Source: Opitutia bacterium
Lineage (GTDB): Bacteria > Verrucomicrobiota > Verrucomicrobiia > Opitutales > Opitutaceae
Length of the DNA stretch: 64,000 nucleotides
Assembly (NCBI GenBank): GCA_016187945.1
Contig: JACPIT010000005.1
Coordinates: forward strand, 1,426,001-1,490,000
Direction of reading: 5' to 3'
Of this stretch, positions 6,707 through 14,205 are shown piece after piece. The notes beneath the pieces were generated by a model. That model saw only the letters and a list, made by a program, of their open reading frames with translations. It was not told the DNA's origin and did not search any database. The translations under genes were made by a program, and so were the position numbers. Positions within the stretch are counted from its first letter, which is position 1, and each line of letters starts with the position of its first letter.

Positions 6707-8611
6707 ATGACCACGCTTGGCTACCGCGTCTTTTTGCTGCTGGCGGTCGTTGCCGGCAGCTCATTCGCCTCGAATGCGCCCGAGCCGCGCTCGTTGGCGC
6801 AGCTCAAGGAACTGTCACTCGAGGAATTGCTGAGCCTGCAGGTTTCCACGGCGTCGCGCACCGACGAGAGCTGGTGGAAACTGCCGTCGGGGATCGACGT
6901 CGTGACGGCGGACGACATCCGGCGCGCCGGCGTGCTGAATCTGCCCGATGCGCTGCGCCTCGCGACGGGCGTGCAGGTGGGGCAGTCGAGCACGCGCTCG
7001 TGGGCGGTGAGCGTTCGCGGCATGGGCGTGCTCGCGGGGAACAAGATCAACGTGATGATGGACGGGCGCAGTTTGTTCAGCCCGTTTTTCTCCGGCGTGT
7101 TGTGGGACGCGCAGGACACGCTGCTCGAGGACATCGATCGCATCGAGGTGGTGCGCGGGCCGGTGGGCTCGTTGTGGGGCGCGTTTGCGGTGAACGGGCT
7201 GATCCAAATCCTGACGAAGCCCGCCTCGGCGACGCAGGGCTGGCTGGCGTCGGCGGGCGGCGGCAGCGAGGATCCGCGTTTCGCGTCGTTCCGCTACGGC
7301 GGGCGTTTCGGCGAGGCGGTTTTCTACCGGGTTTACGCGAAGTATGCGGAAACCGACTGGACCTACAACGCGGCCGGGCAGCACGCGCAGCCTTCGGCGG
7401 ATTTTTTCCAGACGGGATTCCGGCTCGATGGCACGAGCGCGTCCGGAGCGACGTTCGGTTTTCAGGGCGATTACTATACCAACCAGGATTTGCCGCGCGA
7501 TCGCGTGCAGACGGAGATCGACGGCTTCAACGTGCTCGGGCGGTGGGGCAAGGGCGACGCGGACGAGGGGCGGCTCGAATTTCTCTCCTATTACGATCAG
7601 ACCTACCGGCTCATTCCGCTGCAATTCGAGGAGGCGCGGCGCACGGCGGCGGCGAGCGCGAAGTTCGAGCGGCGCACCGGAATCCACCACGTGCTGGTCG
7701 GCGGCGACGCGTCGTTCTCGCGCGATCGGATCGGCAACTTCGGCGTCGCGAAACTCCTGCCGGCGCGGCGGACGACGCACGCGGTCGGCGCGTTTCTCCA
7801 GGACGTGGTTCAGGTCGCGGCGAAACACGAACTGACGGCCGGCGTGAAGCTGGAGCACAACTCGTTTTCCGGTTTCGAGTATCAACCCACGCTCCGGCAC
7901 GCGTGGTTGCCGGACGAGCGCACGACGGTGTGGGGCGCGGTGTCGCGCGCGGTGCGGCCGCCGGTGCGCATCGACCGCGATCTGGTGATCGAAGTGCCGG
8001 GGCGGCGGGTTTTCGAGGCCGCGGAGGATTTCGCGACCGAGATCAGCTACTCGGCCGAAATCGGCTTTCGGCGGCGGGTGGCGGATGCGCTCAGCGTGGA
8101 CGTGTCCGGATTCCGCTACTGGTATGACCGCCTGCGCAGCACGGAATTCGTCGCGGCCGGCCAGCCGCTGACCTTCGGCAACCGCTTGAACGCGGACTCG
8201 TGGGGCGGCGAGCTCACGATGCATTGGCAGCCGGCGCGGGCAGTGCTGTTGAAGGCGAGCTACCGTTACCTCGATCTGCAGTTCGATCGCGATCCCGGCA
8301 GCACCGACACCAGCGGCGGCAGCGCCGAGGGCAACGACGCGAAGCACGTCGCCACGCTCGCGGCGCACTTCGATCTGCCACGCGGCTGGGAGTTCGATGC
8401 GTTCGTGCGGCACGCGAGCGATCTGCCGCGTCCGGCGCTGCCGGGCTACACGGTGGCCGATCTGCGGCTCGGGTGGCGCGGCGCGCGATGGGAGTGGTCG
8501 ATCGCGGCGCGCAATCTGGGCGACCGGCAGTTCCCGGAATTCATCACGACCAACAGCCTCAATCAGGAGGTGAGCCGTCGCTGGACGGCGAAAGTCACAT
8601 GGCGCTACTGA
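6707..8611 (+). CDS. TonB-dependent receptor (small, signalling-operon type)
   Basis: A 634-residue outer-membrane receptor. Residues 1-22 form a signal peptide ending near SSFA. The motif LSLEELLSLQVSTASR precedes the plug and is common in receptors paired with YfiR-like proteins. The plug (about residues 50-165) includes GIDVVTADDIRRAG, VSVRGMGVLAGN, VMMDGRSLFSP and DRIEVVRGPVGSLWG. The rest is a beta-barrel ending in aromatic-rich WRY. It is shorter than the sugar-type receptors further along the window. It is the first gene of a coupled operon with a YfiR-like protein (13-nt overlap), a histidine kinase and a receiver, so it may supply a ligand signal rather than bulk uptake. Confidence 0.93.
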   Translation: MTTLGYRVFLLLAVVAGSSFASNAPEPRSLAQLKELSLEELLSLQVSTASRTDESWWKLPSGIDVVTADDIRRAGVLNLPDALRLATGVQVGQSSTRSWAVSVRGMGVLAGNKINVMMDGRSLFSPFFSGVLWDAQDTLLEDIDRIEVVRGPVGSLWGAFAVNGLIQILTKPASATQGWLASAGGGSEDPRFASFRYGGRFGEAVFYRVYAKYAETDWTYNAAGQHAQPSADFFQTGFRLDGTSASGATFGFQGDYYTNQDLPRDRVQTEIDGFNVLGRWGKGDADEGRLEFLSYYDQTYRLIPLQFEEARRTAAASAKFERRTGIHHVLVGGDASFSRDRIGNFGVAKLLPARRTTHAVGAFLQDVVQVAAKHELTAGVKLEHNSFSGFEYQPTLRHAWLPDERTTVWGAVSRAVRPPVRIDRDLVIEVPGRRVFEAAEDFATEISYSAEIGFRRRVADALSVDVSGFRYWYDRLRSTEFVAAGQPLTFGNRLNADSWGGELTMHWQPARAVLLKASYRYLDLQFDRDPGSTDTSGGSAEGNDAKHVATLAAHFDLPRGWEFDAFVRHASDLPRPALPGYTVADLRLGWRGARWEWSIAARNLGDRQFPEFITTNSLNQEVSRRWTAKVTWRY

Positions 8612-9138
8612 GCGGTCGGACACGCGTGGCCTCCTTCGTCGGGATGCTCCTTCTGGGCGTTTCGCCGCTCGTCGCGGCGCCGCGCGATCTCGACGTGAAG
8701 GCGGTGTTTCTTTTTCGTTTCGCGCAATTCGTGGAGTGGCCGGCGGACGCGTTTCCGACGCCGGACGCCCCGATCGTGATCGCGGTGGTCGGCGAGGACG
8801 CGCTCGCGGCCGCGCTCGATCGCGTCGTGGCGGGCGAGCGTTTGCAGGGCCGGCCCTTCGAGGTCCGGCGTTACCATCGGCCCGATCAGGTCGAGCGCTG
8901 CCATGTGTTGTATATCGCTCCGAGCAACGCGGGCGACGTCGCGCAAGTGCTCGTCCGCCTCCGCGGGCAGCCGACGCTCACGGTGGGCGATGCGCCGGAA
9001 TTCGCCCGGACCGGCGGCATGATCCGTTTTTTCTCCCACCAAGGCCGGCTGCGCCTCGAGGTCAACAACACGGCGGCGCGGGGCGCGGGGCTCGCGCTCA
9101 GTTCCAAGCTGCTTCGGATCGCCGAAATCGTCCGCTGA
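8599..9138 (+). CDS. yfiR: YfiR-family periplasmic protein (DUF4154)
   Basis: A 179-residue protein with a signal peptide (residues 1-27, ending SPLVAA) and a YfiR/DUF4154 domain. Family hallmarks are VKAVFLFRFAQFVEWP, IVIAVVGEDALAAAL, HVLYIAPSN, PTLTVGDAPEFARTGGMIRFF and LEVNNTAARGAGLALSSKLL. YfiR of Pseudomonas is a periplasmic repressor that binds the periplasmic sensor domain of the diguanylate cyclase YfiN. Here the coupled downstream gene is a histidine kinase whose sensor domain resembles that of YfiN. The ATG lies 13 nt inside the receptor gene and the stop overlaps the kinase start (TGATG), so all three should be translated together. Confidence 0.9.
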   Translation: MALLSGRTRVASFVGMLLLGVSPLVAAPRDLDVKAVFLFRFAQFVEWPADAFPTPDAPIVIAVVGEDALAAALDRVVAGERLQGRPFEVRRYHRPDQVERCHVLYIAPSNAGDVAQVLVRLRGQPTLTVGDAPEFARTGGMIRFFSHQGRLRLEVNNTAARGAGLALSSKLLRIAEIVR

Positions 9139-10586
9139 TGCCCTTCTTTCGCGACATACCGCTGCGCCGGAAACTCCTCTACGGTTTCCTCCTCACCACG
9201 GGCGTGTCGCTCGTGGCCGCGCGGTTGACGTTCTTCGGCTACGAATACGCGACGTTCCGGCGCGCGCTGCGCGGCCAGATCGAAGTGGTCGGCGGCATCG
9301 TGGCCGGCAACAGCACGGCGGCGATCGCGTTCGAGAACGCCGGGGATGCGCACGACATCCTGCGCGCGCTCCGGGCCGAGCCGCACATCTCCGCCGCCGC
9401 GCTCTACAAAGGCGACGCCTTGTTCGCGCACTATCCGGAGAGCGCGGGCGCCGACGCGTTTCCGGAGCGGCCGGGGCCTGCGGGCTTCGCGTTCGCGCCA
9501 GGACGCCTCGCCGGTTTCACGCGCGTGGAGGAGCAGGGACGTCCGCTCGGGTGGTTGTATCTGCGCGTCGACACTGCCGCGCTGGTTCTCGACTGGGTGA
9601 GCGATTCGGCGCTCCTCGGCCTCACGCTGCTGCTCCTGTTTCTGGCGGGGGCGTATGGCGTGGCGCGCTGGCTGACGCGGCGCATTTCGGAGCCGATCCT
9701 CTCGCTCGCCCAGGTCGCGCGTCGCGTCGCGGAGCACGGCGACTACGAGGCCGTCGCGCCGCAATTGGGCCGCGACGAACTCGGCCAGCTCGCCGCCGAT
9801 TTCAACTCGATGCTTCGCCGCATCGCCGAGCAGGATCGCGAGATTCGCGGGCTCAACGCCGGCCTCGAACGCCGGGTCGCGGAGCGGACCACGCAGTTGG
9901 AAACGCTCAACCGCGAGCTCGAGGCGTTTTCCTACTCGGTGTCGCACGATCTGCGCGCGCCGCTGCGGCACGTCGACGGTTTCGTGCAACTGCTCCAGCA
10001 GCGTGCGGGGCCGAAGCTCGACGACGCCGAGCGCCGTTACCTCGGCGTCATCGCCCAGTCGGCGCGCAACATGGGCGTGCTGATCGACGAGCTGCTCGCC
10101 TTCTCGCGGATGGCGCGCACGGAGCTGCGGCGCGTGCCGGTCGACACTGCGGCGCTCGTTGCCGAAGTGATCCGCGAGCTCCAGCCGCCCGACCGCCGCA
10201 TCGAGTGGCACGTCGGCGCGCTGCCCGCGGTGAAGGCCGACGCCGCGATGCTCCGGCAAGTCTGGCGCAACCTGATCGGCAACGCCGTCAAATACACCGC
10301 GCTGCGCGAGGTCGCGACCATCGCGATCGACGGCGAAGCGGTCGACGAGGGCGCGCGGTTCCGCATCGCCGACAACGGCGCGGGCTTCGACATGAAATAC
10401 GCGCGAAAACTCTTCGGGGTTTTCCAACGCCTGCACGCGGCCACGGAGTTCGAGGGCACCGGCATCGGGCTCGCGAACGTCCGCCGCATCGTCGAGCGCC
10501 ACGGCGGCCGCGTGTGGGCCGAGGCGGCCGTCGATCGCGGCGCCACATTTTATTTCACGCTGCCCTCCGCCGAAACGAACTTATGA
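9138..10586 (+). CDS. Sensor histidine kinase with YfiN-like CHASE8 periplasmic domain
   Basis: A 482-residue membrane kinase. It has a transmembrane helix at about residues 12-38 and a periplasmic domain (about 40-150, with NSTAAIAFENAGDAHDIL and ISAAALYKGD) similar by eye to the CHASE8 domain of YfiN. A second helix (about 152-175), a HAMP segment (RISEPILSLAQ to DFNSMLRRI) and a coiled coil follow. The HisKA domain has phosphoacceptor His in FSYSVSHDLRAPL. The ATPase domain carries NLIGNAVKYT, DNGAGFDMKYARKLFGVFQRLH and GTGIGLANVRRI. The kinase core is the phytochrome-like type that pairs with Rcp1 receivers, and such a receiver follows with an ATGA overlap. YfiR probably controls it through the periplasmic domain. 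Confidence 0.9.
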   Translation: MPFFRDIPLRRKLLYGFLLTTGVSLVAARLTFFGYEYATFRRALRGQIEVVGGIVAGNSTAAIAFENAGDAHDILRALRAEPHISAAALYKGDALFAHYPESAGADAFPERPGPAGFAFAPGRLAGFTRVEEQGRPLGWLYLRVDTAALVLDWVSDSALLGLTLLLLFLAGAYGVARWLTRRISEPILSLAQVARRVAEHGDYEAVAPQLGRDELGQLAADFNSMLRRIAEQDREIRGLNAGLERRVAERTTQLETLNRELEAFSYSVSHDLRAPLRHVDGFVQLLQQRAGPKLDDAERRYLGVIAQSARNMGVLIDELLAFSRMARTELRRVPVDTAALVAEVIRELQPPDRRIEWHVGALPAVKADAAMLRQVWRNLIGNAVKYTALREVATIAIDGEAVDEGARFRIADNGAGFDMKYARKLFGVFQRLHAATEFEGTGIGLANVRRIVERHGGRVWAEAAVDRGATFYFTLPSAETNL

Positions 10587-11038
10587 AAACCGCCCGCCCG
10601 ATCCTGTTTGCCGACGACAATCCCCACGACGTCGAATTGACGCTCACCGCGCTGCACGACCACCGGATCGCGAACGAGATCGTGGTCGTGCACGACGGCG
10701 CCGACGTGCTGGACTATCTGCATTGCCGCGGGCGCTTCGCCCAACGCCCGCCGGTGATGCCCGCGCTGATCCTGCTCGACCTCAAGATGCCGAAGCTCGA
10801 CGGCCTCGAAGTGCTGCGGGAGGTGAAGGACGATCCGATCCTGCGCGCCGTGCCGGTGGTGATGCTCACGTCGTCGCGCGAGGAGCAGGATCTCGCGCGC
10901 AGCTACAGCCTCGGCGTGAATTCCTACGTGCTGAAGCCGGTCGATTTCGCCGGTTTCGCCGATGCGATCAAAGCGCTGGGCATTTATTGGACGGTGCACA
11001 ACGAGGCGCCGTCGCCCGCGTCGTCCTCGCCGTGGTGA
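10583..11038 (+). CDS. Single-domain response regulator, Rcp1 type
   Basis: A 151-residue stand-alone receiver. Asp10-Asp11 of LFADDNPHD form the acidic pocket and Asp66 in LILLDLKMPKLDG is the phosphoacceptor. The conserved Lys is in YVLKPVDF, and VVMLTSSREEQDL supplies the switch Thr/Ser. The 8-11 residue insert before the phosphoacceptor and the C-terminal IYWTVHNEAP are typical of Rcp1-like regulators that partner phytochrome-type kinases. There is no output domain, so it must act by protein contact or pass phosphate on. It overlaps the kinase by ATGA and ends the operon. The last residues PSPASSSPW are a low-complexity tail. Confidence 0.93.
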   Translation: MKTARPILFADDNPHDVELTLTALHDHRIANEIVVVHDGADVLDYLHCRGRFAQRPPVMPALILLDLKMPKLDGLEVLREVKDDPILRAVPVVMLTSSREEQDLARSYSLGVNSYVLKPVDFAGFADAIKALGIYWTVHNEAPSPASSSPW

Positions 11039-11055
11039 GCGACGCTCGGCGCCGC

Positions 11056-11082
11056 GCGCGAGGAGCCGGGGCGGCCTCGCGC
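11056..11082. terminator. Hairpin between convergent operons
   Basis: GCGCGAGG and CCTCGCGC are perfect 8-bp arms with an 11-nt loop, lying between the stops of two converging genes (11038 plus, 11090 minus). There is no T-run on either strand, so it is at most a weak bidirectional terminator or an mRNA-stabilising stem. Confidence 0.35.
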
Positions 11083-11089
11083 CGCGAGT

Positions 11090-13786
11090 TCAAGCGACGA
11101 CCGGTGCGAGGAGCTGCTGGATCGCACGCAAAAACACGTCGTTGCTGAACGGCTTGGCGAGAAACGCGTCGGAAAAATCCGCGGCCTGATCGGTCACGCG
11201 GCGACTGACGAGACCGCTCATCGCCAGGATCTTTATCTCCGGACGCATGGAGCGAATGACGCGCGCGAGCGAAGCGCCGTCGAGCCGCGGCATGTCGAGA
11301 TCCGTGATGACCAGGGCAAATTCCGCCGGACTGGCGGAGAAAATCAGGGCCGCCTCGGCGCCGTCCGCGGCGATGGTGACATGGTAGCCCGCTCTTTTGA
11401 GGAGGGCGGCGGCGGTCTCGCGGATGGGCTCCTCGTCATCCACCAGCAGGATCGGTTCTCCGTGGCCGCGGCCGGCGACGAGGTCGGGAGCCGTCGAGCG
11501 GCTGCTGCCGGACGACTCCGTCGCCGGGAGATAGACCCGGAAGGCGGCACCCTGCCCGGGAGCGGTTTCCACCGTGACGAAGCCGCGATGCGATTCGACG
11601 ATTCCGCGCACGGTGGAAAGACCGAGGCCGGTGCCCTTTTCGGGTTCCTTGGTGGTGAAAAACGGCTCCCAGATGCGCGGGAGCACGTCGGCCGGGATGC
11701 CCGTGCCGCTATCTTCCACGTGGAGCACCAGCCAATCGCCCGCTCGGACGCCGGCCTCGGGATGCGCTGCGGCGAGCTCGGCGGCGCGGGACGCGTCGAG
11801 TGTGTCGTTCTCCGCCAGCAGACGGAGTCGACCGCCATTGGGCATGGCGTCGCGAGCGTTGACGCAGAGGTTGAGCAGCACCTGGTGAATCTGCGTCGGA
11901 TTGCCCAGCACCGGCCAAAGATCGCTGGGAATCCTGTTTTCGAGGCTGATCGATTTGGGAAAGGTCTCGGCCATGACCTGGACGACGTCGCGCAGCAGGT
12001 GCTTCACCTGCACGATGCGCGGCTCGCCGCCGATGCCGTGGGCGAAGCCGAGGATCTGTTGCACGAGGTCGGCGCCGCGCGAGGAGGATTTTTCGAGCGT
12101 ATCGAGCAACCGATGATCGCCGGGCGCGGCGGCGATAGCCCGGAGCAACGGCACCGCCATGCGGATCGGCGCGAGCACGTTGTTGAGATCGTGAGCGATG
12201 CCGGCGGCCAGCATCCCGAGGCTTTCGAGGCGCTGCGCACGGAGAAACTGCTCGTGGAGTTTTTTCGCCTCGGTGATGTCGGTGCTGATGCTCAGTCGAC
12301 CGATCGGCTGGCCGGACTCGCCGCGAAGCACGGTGATACTGGTCGAGAACACGAGCGACGCGCCCGCGCGGTTGCGACCGTGGATCTCGCCGCGCCAATC
12401 GGCGAAAGTGGCGAACGCGGCGTGCACGGCGGCATCGGCGCCGACTTCGCCCAACGCAAAAATATCCGCGACCGGTCGGCCGAGCATTTCGGCGGAGGTC
12501 CAGCCCGAAAGGCGCTCGGCGCCGCGACTCCAGAAGGTGATCCGGTCGGCGAGGTCGCTCACGACGATGGCTTCGTTGGCTTTGTCGAGAACCTCGGCCT
12601 GTTCGCGGAGCCGGCGTTCGGTTTCCTTGCGGGCGGTGATGTCGCGCATGATCCCGAACGCATGCCACTGGTCTTTGAGCCGGGTGGCGGAGATGGACAA
12701 TTCGACCGGAATTTCCACGCCGTCCTTGCGCAACGCCGACAACTCCAAGGTGCGCCCCACCGCTGCGCCCTGGCCGGTGTGCCGAAAAGCGGCATACCCG
12801 CTTCGGGAGGCCGTCCGATACCGCTCCGGCACCAGCCAATCGTGCAATTGCCGCCCCATGACTTCGTGCCGCGAATAACCGAGGATCGCGGTGGCCGAGT
12901 CGTTCCAAAAAACCACCCGCCCCTCGCTGTCCAGCATGATGATCCCGTCGCGGGCCGTGGTGGTCGTCAGACGGAATTTTTCTTCGCTCTCCCGCAGCGC
13001 CGCCTCGGCCTGCTTGCGCCCGGTGATGTCGCGATCGATGCCGCGATAGCCGCGCCACGTGCCCGCCGGATCGAAAATGGGAACCCCGCTGGTTTCGAGG
13101 ACGACCAGGCCGCCGTTCTTGTGGCGGTTGACGTTTTCCAGGAGGTGGAACGGCTGGCGTTCGGCCAGGATGGGACCAAACAGCGCGCCGACGCGCTGCG
13201 CCTCTTCCGGCGGCATGAAATCGAACGGCGTCTTGCCGACTACTTCCGCCGGCAGGAAGCCGAGCGCCTCTCTCACTCGCGGGCTGACATAGACGTAGAT
13301 GCCGTGCTCGTTGAGTTCCCAGATCCAGTCGGTGCTCGTCTCCACGAGGCCGCGAAAACGCTCCTCGCTTTGGCGGAGCGCTTCCTCGACCGATCGGCGT
13401 CGCCGGCGCTGCGCAGCTTCGCGCAGTTCGCGCGCGACGGCCGCCGGCAATCGCGCCAGCCGGTCCTTCATCACGTAATCGTGCGCGCCCGCCCGCATCG
13501 CCTCGACGGCGATCTCCTCGCCCACCGTCCCGGAGACGATGATGAAGGGCAGATCGAGTCCGCCTGACTGCGACACTTCGAGCGCCGTGCGGGCGTCGAA
13601 ATGCGGCAGCCGATAGTCGCACAACACCACGTCCCAGGGTTGGCGGGCGAGGGCGTCGCGCATTCCGACCTCCGTCTCGACTCGCACGGAAGCCACGGCA
13701 AAGCCGCCCTCCGTCAACGTATCGACGACGAGCCGTGCGTCGTCGGCGTTGTCTTCCACCAGCAGGACGCGCAGGGGAGTGCTCAT
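11090..13786 (-). CDS. Hybrid histidine kinase: receiver, three PAS, kinase core, receiver
   Basis: An 898-residue soluble protein. An N-terminal receiver (phosphoacceptor Asp57 in VVLCDYRLPHFD) is followed by three PAS/PAC modules (about residues 145-270, 275-390 and 395-510, each ending in a RDIT or TDIT PAC motif). The HisKA helix is ESLGMLAAGIAHDLNNVLAP (His near 532), followed by an ATPase domain (DARDAMPNGGRL, VEDSGTGIP, GTGLGLSTV) and a C-terminal receiver (VITDLDMPRLDG, Asp near 829). The core is the NtrB-like HDLNN type. No transmembrane segment is visible, so it should sense a cytosolic signal. The ATG overlaps the upstream receiver gene by ATGA; the longer ORF-track start at 14482 is the reverse of other genes. 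Confidence 0.93.
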   Translation of the reverse strand: MSTPLRVLLVEDNADDARLVVDTLTEGGFAVASVRVETEVGMRDALARQPWDVVLCDYRLPHFDARTALEVSQSGGLDLPFIIVSGTVGEEIAVEAMRAGAHDYVMKDRLARLPAAVARELREAAQRRRRRSVEEALRQSEERFRGLVETSTDWIWELNEHGIYVYVSPRVREALGFLPAEVVGKTPFDFMPPEEAQRVGALFGPILAERQPFHLLENVNRHKNGGLVVLETSGVPIFDPAGTWRGYRGIDRDITGRKQAEAALRESEEKFRLTTTTARDGIIMLDSEGRVVFWNDSATAILGYSRHEVMGRQLHDWLVPERYRTASRSGYAAFRHTGQGAAVGRTLELSALRKDGVEIPVELSISATRLKDQWHAFGIMRDITARKETERRLREQAEVLDKANEAIVVSDLADRITFWSRGAERLSGWTSAEMLGRPVADIFALGEVGADAAVHAAFATFADWRGEIHGRNRAGASLVFSTSITVLRGESGQPIGRLSISTDITEAKKLHEQFLRAQRLESLGMLAAGIAHDLNNVLAPIRMAVPLLRAIAAAPGDHRLLDTLEKSSSRGADLVQQILGFAHGIGGEPRIVQVKHLLRDVVQVMAETFPKSISLENRIPSDLWPVLGNPTQIHQVLLNLCVNARDAMPNGGRLRLLAENDTLDASRAAELAAAHPEAGVRAGDWLVLHVEDSGTGIPADVLPRIWEPFFTTKEPEKGTGLGLSTVRGIVESHRGFVTVETAPGQGAAFRVYLPATESSGSSRSTAPDLVAGRGHGEPILLVDDEEPIRETAAALLKRAGYHVTIAADGAEAALIFSASPAEFALVITDLDMPRLDGASLARVIRSMRPEIKILAMSGLVSRRVTDQAADFSDAFLAKPFSNDVFLRAIQQLLAPVVA

Positions 13787-14205
13787 GGCGGCGTTTCGTT
13801 GAGCAGCAGCCAGTAGAGACCGAGCTGCTGGACGGCGGCCATGAACTGGTCGAAGTCCACCGGCTTGCGGATGTAGCTGTTGGCATGCAGGTCGTAGCTG
13901 GCGAGGAGATCCCGCTCCTCGGACGAACTGGTGAGGATGACCACCGGGAGATGCTTCGTCGTCGGTTCGGCCCGGATGCGGCGCAGCACCTCGAGGCCGC
14001 CGACCTTCGGCAATTTGAGATCGAGCAGCACGACGGCCGGTCGCGCCGGCGGCGCGTCGGTCGCGCCGTAGAGGTGCTCGAGCGCCGCGACGCCGTCGCG
14101 CACGACCTCGACCCGGTTCGCCACGCGGGACTGCTGAAACGCGTCGAGCGTCAGCGCCACGTCGTCGGCGTTGTCCTCCACGAGCAGGATGTAGCTTTTT
14201 TTCAT
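13783..14205 (-). CDS. Single-domain response regulator, Rcp1 type
   Basis: A 140-residue receiver with Asp11 in LLVEDNADD, phosphoacceptor Asp62 in VVLLDLKLPKVGG, switch residues in VVILTSSSEERDL and Lys in YIRKPVDF. The C-terminal QLGLYWLLLNETPP matches Rcp1-type regulators. The ATGA overlaps on both sides (with the kinase at 14202 and the hybrid kinase at 13786) place it between two kinases in one translationally coupled unit. It probably relays phosphate between the multi-PAS kinase upstream and the hybrid kinase downstream. It resembles the receiver at 10583, as expected for paralogues serving similar kinase cores. Confidence 0.93.
   Translation of the reverse strand: MKKSYILLVEDNADDVALTLDAFQQSRVANRVEVVRDGVAALEHLYGATDAPPARPAVVLLDLKLPKVGGLEVLRRIRAEPTTKHLPVVILTSSSEERDLLASYDLHANSYIRKPVDFDQFMAAVQQLGLYWLLLNETPP

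Noticed and set aside
11381-13567. 728-residue plus-strand ORF
   Set aside because: Antisense to the hybrid kinase and without any family motif.
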